Shown piece after piece: positions 47,891-58,900 of a stretch of DNA of 64,000 nucleotides. Position 1 is the first letter of the stretch. The number at the start of each line of letters is the position of its first letter. Location: assembly GCA_032821775.1 (NCBI GenBank), contig JAVLRN010000002.1, positions 744,001 to 808,000 on the forward strand, written 5' to 3'. Position numbers and translations under genes: made by a program. This DNA comes from Sanguinoderma infundibulare (lineage: Eukaryota > Basidiomycota > Agaricomycetes > Polyporales > Polyporaceae). The notes under the pieces were generated by a model. That model saw nothing but the letters and a program-made list of their open reading frames with translations, made no database searches and had not been told where the DNA came from.

Positions 47891-49539
47891 CCATGCATGC
47901 GGTCATTTCATCGCTTCGCATCACCTCGTTTCTACCTCTGATTGATGCCACCATGCCCCGACTACACGGCGGCGGCCTCCGGGTTGAACCATGCGGCGAA
48001 GTCACGTTCAAGACTACATCATCCGGTAACTGCGGTACCTCGCGGTCGAAATCCGCGTTCGGCCATGTGGGAACGTACCCCTCCGAGAGGCGTACGGACG
48101 CGTCTCTCAGCGACGGCGACGTCGCCAACATGCGGTTGGAGATCGAAGTCAGCTCCTCCGTGGTCGGAGGCGACGCGACAATCGAGGCATTATCCTTCGT
48201 CTGAGGGGCATCATAGCTTAGGACGACGTGGAGGGCCGCCAAACCTCGAGGGATGGGGATGAATGCGAGGTAGATATCTTCCTAAGAAAGCGACATGTGT
48301 CAGTCAATTGCACGCAGACCCAAGGTGACATTCTACTGACAAGAGTGGGCAGTGCATCCTGTGGACTGTCACGGTCCGGGCAAACCATGACGTTCAGGTT
48401 CAGCTCCCGTAAGATCTGCGGGTCGCATTCCCTGAGCACGTGGAGGACTTGGAGAACTTCTTCCAGAACGCGAAGTCCGACAACGCTGAGTTCGAGGGAC
48501 GTAGGGCAAGAGTCTGTCAACACAGTTCGGAGGATGGGGGCGAAAGTTGTGGAAGTTAGGAGCTTCCATACGCGCAGCTTCGGAATGGTGCCAGCGAACC
48601 CTAGGGCGTAGATCATGAAGAGCTCCCCGGAGCACTCGACGATATCCGGCCAGAAGCCAGGTCGATGGCTCGGACTCTCCCGGTTCTCCTTTCGGACCCG
48701 CTGGAACGAGCGCAGGTGTGAGTCGCCAGGGTACGTAGACTCGAGCGGCGCCTGGCTCGGCAGGAGCCGGAGGTGTGAGATGTTGGGGAAAGTGTGTGCC
48801 AGGGCGTTGAATTTGATATTTTCCGGGTCCTGGAAGCGAGAGACGAGGTCGAAGGTACGTACGTTGGGGTGGGACCGACGGCCCTCGGACCAGAACGGAG
48901 TGAGCCAATCGCCTGTGCTGCAAAGAAGCGTTTCGATGGTTGGTGGTAACGGTCCGAGCTCGGCAAAGAGGTCTGTGACTTGCCGCGTTGCGTAGCTTGG
49001 GGTTAAGCCCATGGGCAGTCCTGGTTCAAAGAACAGATTGAAGGGCCAAAGGGATTTGGTGATGGCGATGGTCAAATGTGTGAGCTTGGCAGGCAAAACA
49101 CGTATGGCGTTGCAAGCGTTGCCCTCAGCACGGAAGAGGGAAAGATGTAGGAGGCTGGTGATGGTGGATAGGGCGCCTTTGGTCTCTGACAGGAACTGCT
49201 CCGAATCGTGCAGAACTAAAGTGACCAAGGATAGCTGGGGATATGCGAGTAGACTGGCCAGACTCCGTGACGCGTCCCGATGCCACCTCATCTCTCCGTC
49301 CAACCGTCCAGCCTCAAGCTTGCGCAGGAATTTGAAGCGAGTCGGACGCTCCGCAGCCATGAAGAACGCAAAGCTCCGCATTTGTTGTGATGAATGGATT
49401 TTGACACCACCGTGGGGGAGATGGCGAGGGCCTTCGTCGTACAGAAGACGGGACGATTGCATGAGCGATGTGATGGCGGAGGTGGACACCATTCCATGAT
49501 CTCGCTCATGACATCGAGAGGAAGTGCAGGCTTCTCCAT
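47862..49539 (-). pseudogene. F-box/LRR-like protein, frameshifted (right copy)
   Basis: Starts MEKPALPLDVMSEIMEWCPP at 49539. One base is missing near 49475 relative to the left copy, which throws the N-terminus out of frame. After it the frame is open for more than 400 codons (SLMQSSRLLYDEGPR onward), across the place where the left copy has a frameshift and a stop. One intron (48282-48340) is identical in all 59 bases to the left copy. Splicing it gives the C-terminal exon reading AALHVVLSYDAP and ending at 47862. The position of intron 1 of the left copy lacks a GT donor here and is read through in frame (PFNLFFEPGLPMGL). Apart from the single-base loss the gene would be intact, so a sequencing or assembly error is possible. 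Confidence 0.65.
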
Positions 49540-50035
49540 TTCCGTGATGAATCGCTAGGAGAATATAGTATGTACATGTGAGCAAGCACGACACTGGTGG
49601 AGACGACGACTTACTAGTGCGTAATCCGCTAGAATACAACTTGGACCGCGAGGTGTTGGTGGTATCCAGGATATGATGCGATAAGTATATCTCCGTGTGC
49701 AGTAGCGATGAGAAGTGAATCGAGAGTCTTTTAGTCCGTCAAGTGGCTGCCTGGTGGCGAAAGGTTGAAGAGCTGACCCATGCCAGAGGACTCCATCGTA
49801 TTTGGTAGCTCTGACGCCCGTAGCACCGGGGCGGCAAGGGCCGCAATAGCCGATGCTTGCTGGCTTCCTCGTCTCTAGTACCTCTCTACGTCGCAGCGGG
49901 TGTTGTCTCACTTGTCCCTTCATCGCTGTGTGGATCGCGTCTCCCTTATGCTTGACTTCATCCCCGGCCTCTATTAACCAAAACCCCCGCCCACGGCACC
50001 CAAAAGCCTCCAATCGCCCTCGTGGTACCGCCTTC

Positions 50036-50167
50036 AGATCTAGATGTACAAACCGAGACAAACCGAAACGGTCTGATTAGCATGACATATAACATATATA
50101 GAATGGGTTGTATCGTATTTATTCCTCGAAGAACATGCTTATTTATCTGACAAAAATCACTGACGAC
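50036..50167 (-). repeat. 3' flank of the decayed AT-hook paralog
   Basis: Inverted match to 55626-55740, the 3' flank of the intact AT-hook gene. Shared words include AAGCATGTTCTTCGA, AATAAATACGATACAAC and TTTGTACATCTAG. A weaker third copy closes the window (63918-64000). AATAAA-like words here may be polyadenylation signals. Confidence 0.75.
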
Positions 50168-50169
50168 CC

Positions 50170-50966
50170 GTCGGAAGTACGTGCACCGGACAGACGTATT
50201 CGATGGCGCCGGAGGTTTACAGACTGCGAAAAGATAGTTGATAGCAATGAACGAAGGACGCTACGGACCGTTACACAGAGACACGGTGGACAACGCAGGC
50301 GAAATCACAGCGGAGAAGCGCACCTTGTCCATGTCAGGATCAGGATCAGCTCAGCCTCGGTAGCACGTTCCTTCCCTTTCCCCAGAGCCCTCAACAGCGA
50401 CGTTGACCGTCCGGTAGCCCGAGTCCTCGTTCCCTCTCCCCTTGTTGCCCGCGACCTCGAGGGGCTGTAGAAGTCTTCGAGCTCGAGCGCCGCTGGCCTC
50501 GCGGGTTTCGGCGAACTACCCTCACCCTTGTTCTTATCGGACGTAGCAACGGCTCTGTGTGTGGCGGAAGGCTCGACGGGGTTCGGCGAATCGTCGCCGA
50601 TCCGCCGCTCCGACATTGGAGAAGTGCGTGCCACTGCGGCGTCGGCTGGCACGCAGCGCCATGGAGCCTGCGCTAGGCGGAGTTCACAGAGCCTAAGTTC
50701 GATTTGCAGAGGACAAGGAGGTCGCTGTAAGGAACTGTTCTCTTTCATGGGCAGGACCGGGGGCGATGGACTGCTAGTTCTCGTCGTTGAACATAGAGAT
50801 CGAGGCTGGCCGTCAAGCCATCCGCGGAAGCCTGTTCTTCTTGGAGTCTTCGAGGGCGATGCGCGGCGTATGATCTTGTGTTCGTTCAGGTATTGATCGT
50901 CGGTGGTGTCTTCGTCGTCCAGGTCATTTCCGCTCTCGACACGAGACGGAGCTGGGTGAACCTGGA
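50170..50966 (-). pseudogene. AT-hook gene paralog, 3' half
   Basis: A minus-strand frame is open from about 50966 to 50305 without a usable start. It reads NDLDDEDTTDDQYLNEHK, then DDSPNPVEPSATHRAVAT, PKPARPAALELEDFY and GKGKERATEAE. These line up in order with the intact gene at 52032-55324 (EDKENVPTEDYDVNEDKEN, DESPSPVKPSVARP, KPRQPLATLEFEDPYAE, GKGKERAMEE). The final splice donor after the KERA motif is kept. Upstream of 50966 a TGA closes the frame and no N-terminal exons or AT-hook are seen. It is a truncated paralog arranged head-to-head with the intact gene. Confidence 0.65.
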
Positions 50967-52031
50967 GCGTGATCCGTCACTGGGCAGCATTAAACAAGAG
51001 CAGCATGACATATTGGAGCCCACAACGCTCACCTCCGCGAAGAGGACTACATCGGAGAGCAACACAAGCACGTCAAACTTTTCCCGTTCCAACCGAAGTT
51101 AAATCGAGCCCCAGTCAGTACCTGTTCTAATCGGCGTCCGCGTCGGCTAAGGTACACTCACCTTCGTGACACTAGTAACGAATGCTAGCCATTCTACCCG
51201 TGCAGAGCGTCCCTCACTCTGCCTTGCTCGACGTAGCACGGCACTGACATCCAGAGCGCCCGTTCGTAGTGCGTGTCCAAAGGCGTCCGCGCCGTTCTAA
51301 TCTGAACTTAGTAGGAAGATGGAGACTCACAACTCGTGCTCTTGATACGACAGACGGCGCAACCAAAAGGAACACGCACCGATGGGTTTGAGCGCGTCCG
51401 CAGGGGCGAGGGGTATACAGGCAATCGCTGCGATTCGTTATACGATACGAATGGAGGACGATGTCATGGGCGCAGAGGTGTACCTTGAATCTAAATCAGC
51501 GAAAATCAGCTATACGGTCGAGGACAGTGCAAAGACCACGAACGTCAAATGTAATCCTAGAAGCCACGGAGGCGAGCTAGGTAAGGACACCGTGATTGCA
51601 TCTTCACCATCACGATCTCACTTCGACCTCGCTCCTGACCATGGTATCCTGAATGCACATACCAGTTTCACCCGTGCGCACCGATTCCTTGCTTCAAGCA
51701 ACAAACCTCCCAAAGCAATTCGAGACTGGTAGTAACGATGCGGCTTCAACGTCGAGTTTGACAACGTGCGTGTTTGCGATGCGATAACTGAGTGGATCGT
51801 CTTGCCTTGGCGTATCGATGTCCACAGCTGCGGCAGGCATGAACAATTAGCATAGAGGGGCAGGAGGAAGAGAAGAGAACCATCATAGCGCCTCACTTGG
51901 AAACAATTGGCAACTGCGGGCGCCAAAAGGCACGTGGCCACAATCACAGGTGCGCCGCCAGTCGCGGTCGCGGCGCGTCCGCCCCCGACTCTAACCACCA
52001 CCATTCTCCCCCCTCCTCGCGATAATCCGTC
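50967..52031. other. Spacer between divergent AT-hook paralogs
   Basis: About 1 kb between the truncated paralog and the intact gene. An open frame at 51382-51732 (+) has no recognisable feature. The promoter of the intact gene should lie here, but no clear TATA box is seen near 52000. Confidence 0.4.
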
Positions 52032-55000
52032 ATGCGCACACGACGGCGGCCCGTCTTGCAAGACAAGACACCAGTAAACACGCCACAGAAGCCGAAACCG
52101 AATGCTACTCGCGCCGCGAAACCCAAACTTGTCCCTGTGGTGGAGATCAAGGCGAGAGTGCGCCGGAGCAATAGAGGAAAGCATGTTGATGTGGATCAGC
52201 CGATGGAGGTTGTCGATGAAGGTGAGAAATTAAACTTTTACTCGTGTTTGACGCGTCACGGACGTGTCCAATCGCCCATAGTCCCTGTGCCACAAGAGGA
52301 AGGTGCTGTGGAAGACGCTCAGAGTGAAGTCGGATCCATCCGCGAAGCAGCGCCTCCAAAGCGAGGTCGAGGACGACCCCGCAAGGCCAAAGCCCAGAAG
52401 AAACCAACCAGGCATAGTAAGGTCCATGTCACTCGTCCCTTTCCCCGTTACTAACCTTCAACCTTTCTAGATTCTGCGGTACCGCCGTCAGAGGCGTCCG
52501 CCTCGCTTCCTGTCGCCGGGGGTCCAAGCCAAGGTAAGTTGTTACTTTTTAGTGTTTCTTGGAATGTTTGTTTCCCGTCCCCCCCTTCGTCCTTCTCAAT
52601 TTCGTGGACTTTCCCCTGGGCCTTGAGTTGCGTTTGAGGCATCCCTCGACGCGGTGTTCCACCAACAGTGCAGTTACGCGTTCCATTCACGCCGAGAAGT
52701 CATTGTTGACTCACCGAAACTGCTCGCCCGCTCGGAGGCTAGTTCTCCGACCGGAGGCCTTTGCGAATCCTGTCGCCGTGCACCTTCCTCTCCATCTCCA
52801 CAAGGATCGCTGCGGAGATGACAACGGAGGACCTCATGCGTCTTCTCCTGTCCGGGTCGATATGGTACATGTCTTGGATATAGATGGTGAAAAAGCTGCA
52901 GGCACAATCAGAACAAGTTGGTTCTGCCTGGGTCTAGCCGTTTTCCCTACCCAATTCGGCCATCTCTCTTCTTCTTCCCAGACACCTGGCCTCCATTGAA
53001 GCGCGCGAAGGCTCTGTTGCGTGTACTCGTATCCAGCCTTCACGGGCATCATCGTCTTCATCCCTAAGTTATGCCTCATTCGAGAATCATGTCGCACACA
53101 AGCGCGCAACTGGGAAGATAAATGGCTGCATTGGATGGCAAAGACGGCTAGAACCATGCGGAACGAACCTGTTCTAGTTCACCACGACGCACTCAACATG
53201 GAGCCGCTTTTGAACTTGGCGTTCCTGCTCTTCCGCCAGCAGATCGCCGCGCACATGTACGACTTGCACGTCCATCCGTTTTAACTTTTGATTTCAATTC
53301 TCTTAAACTCCAACGCGTTATTCAACTGCTAATGTTTCACATCACTTTCCAGACCTTCTCACTGGAGAAGATACTGTCCCGGATGAGAATGCTCAGGTTC
53401 TTCCTTCTCCCGTCTCGCCCATCGTCGAACGTCAAGCGGCTCGCCCTCTCTTTCCCCGTGCACCATTCCACCATGCGCTACCTGGCTCGCATCCCCCGTC
53501 GAGGTTCCCTGTAGCGGCGCGTCATACTTCGCCTGAATCTGTACCTATCGCGGACGAAGACAGTACGGCGTCCGAAGCAGCCAGAGCGCTCATCTACACT
53601 CCCTCTCCTACACGCATCATCCGTGGCCCCATTCCTGTCGAATCTACCCCTCTGGGCCGTCTACCGTCACTTGAGGCGTCGTTGCGACTCGCCAGTGAAC
53701 GCTTACGACATCCGAATACTATTCTCCAGTGGAACGCAGACGTTTCGCGAGCGTACTCGTCCCTGCCGCCATCATCGCCTGCCCGTTCACCACCCACGCA
53801 GGTTCCAGTCGCGACGAGTTCACAGCCGCGATATCTGGCCGAATTTTCCGACGAGGCGGACGAGAACCAGCCTGTGACCGGCCCGATCTATGTCAAGAGG
53901 GAGACGCCGCCGAGCGATGACGACATGTTCGGTCTCCTTGCTGCAGAGAAGAAGCTGAAGACTATTCGGCAGCGGCGGACCGCGGTCGAGTCTTCGCGTG
54001 CTCCAGGCGGCAGTCGTGCACCGCTCGGGATGCTTGCGCTCGACGAGGTTCCTTCTGCCGCTGTGCCCATCCCCGATCGTCTCCCCACGCCTATCCCGTC
54101 GGACGACGAGCACAACATCGACGACCTCTACCTTGATGTCGATCCCGTGCGCTCTGAACTATTGCACCTCGATGATGCGGATGATTTGGAGGACGAAGAC
54201 AAGGAGAACGTTCCGACGGAGGATTACGACGTGAACGAGGACAAGGAGAACATGCGCCCGCCTCATCTCGCTCCCGACGCTTTGGGAGAGAACGACCCGC
54301 CCGCGGCAGGCTCTGGCTCACAGGCCGACGTTGACCTCACCCTCGAGCCGTTCGACGAAGAGACCGAGAACTCCATCGCGCCAATCCTCCTAGCTTCCGT
54401 TCAGAAGGCGGGTTTCGACCAACTCCTGGAGGAGGCCTCGTCGTCGTCTGGGAGCCTGACGCACGCACTCCGCACCCCTCACAAGCACCGCAGCGCGCAC
54501 CACCGTTCGCCGCTGCCGACCCCGCACTTCTCAGACGGAGGCCTGTCCGACTCGCACTCCGGAGCGCGGTCGATGCGCGACGAGTCGCCGAGCCCCGTCA
54601 AGCCCTCTGTCGCGCGTCCCACGAAGGGCAAAGTGGTCGCAGCGCCCGACAAGGGTAAGGGCAAAGCAGGTCCATCGAAGCCCCGCCAACCCCTTGCGAC
54701 GCTCGAGTTCGAAGACCCCTACGCCGAGCCGCCGAAAGTCGCAGGCAAGAAGCGCACACGGGCACAGACGGGCCCGGAGGAGAAGGAGAGCGAGGACTCA
54801 GACCCGAAGGCGGCGGTGCGGAGGCTCGAGGCGCTGCTGCCCAAGAGGTCAAAGAAGGTGCGGGTGACGGAGACGAGCAAGAAGGGCAAGGGCAAGGGGA
54901 GGGAGAATGTGACAGACAGCGAGGATGAGGAGACGGATAGCGACTCGTCGCCGCCGAAACCTCCTGCTCGTGCGGCACGGGGGAGGGGTCGCGGACGCGG

Positions 55001-55324
55001 ACGAGGGCGAGGTCGCGGGAGGGCGACTGCCCCGGTCACGAATGGGCGCACGACCGCTCCGGCATCCAGGGGACGGTCGACGTCGCGAGGCCGTCCACCG
55101 ACGTCGAGGTCGAAGGGGAAGGGGAAGGAACGTGCAATGGAGGAAGTTGATCCTGACGAGGACGAGGTGCGTGATCCACCATTATGCTGTTGAGATGGAA
55201 CTTGGAGCTGAGGCGATCGTGATGGTCAATGCAGGAGAGGGCGCGCCAGCGTCAGGAACGGATCGAATACTTCCGGAAGCTGCAGGAGTACAGCTTGGAG
55301 AAGGAGGACGTGTATGTGATCTGA
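52032..55324 (+). CDS. AT-hook, acidic and RG-rich nuclear protein, function unknown
   Basis: Five exons join in frame to 763 aa: 52032-52221, 52282-52416, 52471-52533, 53353-55166, 55235-55324. An AT-hook (PPKRGRGRPRKAK, core RGRP at residues 93-96) suggests binding to the minor groove of AT-rich DNA. A short motif DDMFGLLAAEKKLKTIR follows, then an acidic stretch with two DKEN repeats, basic/Ser-Pro linkers, and an RG-repeat run (RGRGRGRGRG) near residues 665-680. The last exon encodes a charged helix ending EYFRKLQEYSLEKEDVYVI. The ordered features imply a chromatin or chromosome protein, but I do not recognise the family. Intron 3 is 819 nt, more than ten times the others, and carries an inverted repeat. 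Three partial copies of this gene are present in the window. Confidence 0.75.
52534..53352 (+). other. Oversized intron 3 with internal inverted repeat
   Basis: The ends look like a normal short intron (GTAAGT donor; CTGCTAAT branch-like word and TTTCCAG acceptor at the 3' end), but the middle holds extra DNA. About 52908-52990 and 53095-53180 are imperfect inverted copies of each other, sharing TCTAGCCGT and TTCTTCCCAG-like words. This would fold as a long hairpin and suggests insertion of a small element. No target-site duplication was found. Confidence 0.55.
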
Positions 55325-55625
55325 GCGGGTTCGGTTGCCGTCCATCTCGGTGATTGGTTATGATATCGGGTTCTTGTTTGTCCGAGTCTCTGCGTCGCTG
55401 TCGCTGTTCGCTGTCTCGTGTCCTCCCCCTACTCCCTGGCGCATCTCTGCTGTCGCTTTGCCTGCGTTGTCCACTGTGTTTATACGCTATGCTCTGTGCC
55501 TCGAACATCACCATGTCCTCCGTCCATCTACTATTTCTATCATCTATCTATGCACAATCTATGCACCCACGGCGCCATCGAATACGTCTATCTGGTGCAT
55601 GTACTCCCGACATGTCGTCAGTGAT
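55325..55625 (+). other. 3' untranslated region of the AT-hook gene
   Basis: Pyrimidine- and T-rich DNA with no gene. It is likely transcribed with the AT-hook gene, which would end in the shared flank starting at 55626. Confidence 0.4.
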
Positions 55626-55740
55626 TTTTGTCAAATAAATAAGCATGTTCTTCGAAGAATAAATACGATACAACGCAGTCTAATATATATGGCAGGCTAA
55701 TCAAACGGTTTCGGTCTGTCTAGGTTTGTACATCTAGTGT
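55626..55740 (+). repeat. 3' flank of the AT-hook gene
   Basis: Inverted partner of 50036-50167. Contains AATAAATAC (AATAAA at about 55661), a probable polyadenylation signal 340 bp after the stop codon. Confidence 0.75.
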
Positions 55741-55929
55741 TATGGCCCGGCCAAGTCAAGAAGCGGGAGCGTATGAACCGAAGGGTGCCTAGCGATGCAG
55801 CACGAGTCGGAGGGGATCTGATCGAGAGCTTGCTTCATCCTGTCCAGCTGCGAACAATCCATTGTCAAAGCCAGTCCGCATCGAGGACTCCAGGTTATTC
55901 GCAACCAATACCTCAACGCACCAGAGTAA

Positions 55930-58900
55930 TCAAGCACTTTCACTCTGGGCTATTTCCATGCCATCCATCCCATTGTCATTGTCTCCGGTCTCAGTTGGCG
56001 GGTTTTCATCGTCAGCACCGGGTTCTGGTTCATCCATGCACGCCACGTCCTCATCCCCACTGATGGAATCTATGAAGCTTATCCCTGTGATGACAGGCTC
56101 GCCCATCGATGCTATAAATGCTGGGAGTTCCGCTGCTGTCTGGGAACCAGCCACATTGAAGTTAAGGGAGGAGATGGCCGAAGGCGAGGATGCGGAATAA
56201 GCAGAGTGGTCCACTTGCCGAAGGTCCAGGAGGAAATGGCAGATAAGTATGGAGGTCAATCTTTAACAGCAGTTTGAGTGGATCAATGTGTATGGTAGAG
56301 GGGGATGGGGTTGACATACGGATAGAGAAGGATACTCATATCTTGAAAGAAAGAACCGTAGTGTCTTGGCTATAAAAGCACATTCAGGACTCCAGCACAG
56401 GGGACACAGGCTCAGGTACATACCTTCAAGGTTATCAGGTTGGGGATGTCCAACGAAGTGAGTGCGCTGATCACCACACCACAATATCAGTATCCAGTTG
56501 GAGGAGAAAGGAGGACCCCGGACAGGTCAGCTTACATGAAGTAAACACTTCCTGCACATCAAATTGGTCAGCCAATATCTGATTTGGCGCAGGCCATCAT
56601 ACGCACCATTGTACAACATAGTACAGACAAGTGATGGGCCCTTTAAGACCCCTCCCTGCATTCTCCAAGCTGTGTACGTAGTATACCATGTTACAAGCAG
56701 CACGAGGATATTAACTCCCATTGTGCAGAGCCCGACAACCAGGTTGACTATAATGGAATCATTGCATATGCTTAATTTCACCTGACAAACATCCAGGGCA
56801 GAGTGCTCACATGTTGGTGGTTCATTCCACAATACAATAGGATTCCCATCACTGCAGTTGAAAGGACTAGATAGATTGATCCCATTCCAACTGCTGACCA
56901 TTATCTATGACATAGCAAGTAAGCTCAGAGCCAGGGAGCTCATGATACCAACTCAGTGGAGAGCAGCTTCAGTCACTCAGAAGCATCCCACACGGTGCTC
57001 ATCCAACCGTGGGATGCATCCGTAGCGTTACAGATGCATCCATGCACATTACGGATGCATTCTGTGATAGCCGCCCATCCAACAGCCAAATGTCTGAACA
57101 AAAGCACTACCAGGATTTGAACCGCTGACCTCCAGCAACCCAGTAAGCACATGAGCCAATTTGACCACTGAACTAACATGCCTTTTCCATTTATTTTAAG
57201 TAATCAATCTATATAGTGAAAGTCAGCCGCCCAACCCTTCGGCCATGTTCCTTCCCAATAGGGAAGGTCCCTATTAAGCATATGTTCTTGGAGCTGTTCT
57301 GAGGTCAATACTAATCCGATTTTGTTCGTTTTAGGCTTGTTTTGTTCGTGCTTTTAAGGTAGTTTCAACGCGTCCAACAGTATATTATTAGGTGAGCTAT
57401 TGACTGCTCTATCAGGCATACAATGGTCGCCTCAAGCAGGTAAAGAATGATGTATATCTCTATCGATTCTCCACGTATCTATTCGTGCAATGGCTCGTTG
57501 GAACCGCGTTACGAACGCGGTTCCAACGAGCCATTGAACGTATGAATCCGTCCATCCGTTGCTGAGATATGCTGACCCTCTCCTCCTGCCAGGAGGACAG
57601 GTTGCCATATCTCAGGATTGAGACCTCTGATTTGCGTCAGTTTTGTTGCTAACAATACCTACATGTCACCAGTGCATGGGAACCTCTATTTTCCGCCGCT
57701 GCATTCCCTGTATACATTTCAGAAAGGTGAGTCCTGTCCCCCGGCGCTTACCCCATTTTCACCAAGACATCTCTGTCCCACAGTGCGTCCCCTCAGATTT
57801 CTATGCCTCATCGGAAAGCTGCGATTCAGGGCTTTCCAACGAGCCCCATATCGCCTATGTACAATAGCTATAACAGCCAAAATTCATGTCCCTTTCTCCT
57901 CCCCCCTGTGTGCTTAAAGTTTTGCATACAAGTCGCCCAAATGCCCGCCAATCGTCGTGTATTATACCTCGTTTGAATCAGGCAATATATGGCTTTAAAA
58001 CAAGCCCAAAAAGACCAAAATCCACCAGGAACTCCCAAAGATACAGATTTCAGAACCCAGATGGCGACTGTCCATGTAACATTGCATTGCATGATGGCTG
58101 CCTTAGGCTAGCTCCCGGGTTCTGAAATCTGTATCTTTGGGAGTTCCTGGTGGATTTTGGTCTTTTTGGGCTTGTTTTAAAGCCATATATTGCCTGATTC
58201 AAACGAGGTATAATACACGACGATTGGCGGGCATTTGGGCGACTTGTATGCAAAACTTTAAGCACACAGGGGGGAGGAGAAAGGGACATGAATTTTGGCT
58301 GTTATAGCTATTGTACATAGGCGATATGGGGCTCGTTGGAAAGCCCTGAATCGCAGCTTTCCGATGAGGCATAGAAATCTGAGGGGACGCACTGTGGGAC
58401 AGAGATGTCTTGGTGAAAATGGGGTAAGCGCCGGGGGACAGGACTCACCTTTCTGAAATGTATACAGGGAATGCAGCGGCGGAAAATAGAGGTTCCCATG
58501 CACTGGTGACATGTAGGTATTGTTAGCAACAAAACTGACGCAAATCAGAGGTCTCAATCCTGAGATATGGCAACCTGTCCTCCTGGCAGGAGGAGAGGGT
58601 CAGCATATCTCAGCAACGGATGGACGGATTCATACGTTCAATGGCTCGTTGGAACCGCGTTCGTAACGCGGTTCCAACGAGCCATTGCACGAATAGATAC
58701 GTGGAGAATCGATAGAGATATACATCATTCTTTACCTGCTTGAGGCGACCATTGTATGCCTGATAGAGCAGTCAATAGCTCACCTAATAATATACTGTTG
58801 GACGCGTTGAAACTACCTTAAAAGCACGAACAAAACAAGCCTAAAACGAACAAAATCGGATTAGTATTGACCTCAGAACAGCTCCAAGAACATATGCTTA

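Larger units (their letters stand above)
42405..50035 (-). repeat. Right arm of the 7.6-kb inverted repeat
   Basis: Reverse complement of 865-8490 (see that entry). Its outer end near 50030 directly abuts the 3' flank of the decayed AT-hook paralog at 50036. The inner end at about 42405 lies 650 bp from the DUF6533 fragment. Confidence 0.85.

Noticed and set aside
57618..57917. 99-codon open frame in each palindrome arm (mirror at 58258-58557) as a transposase
   Set aside because: Too short, no catalytic motif, and no start or splice context. Its identity in both arms follows from the palindrome.
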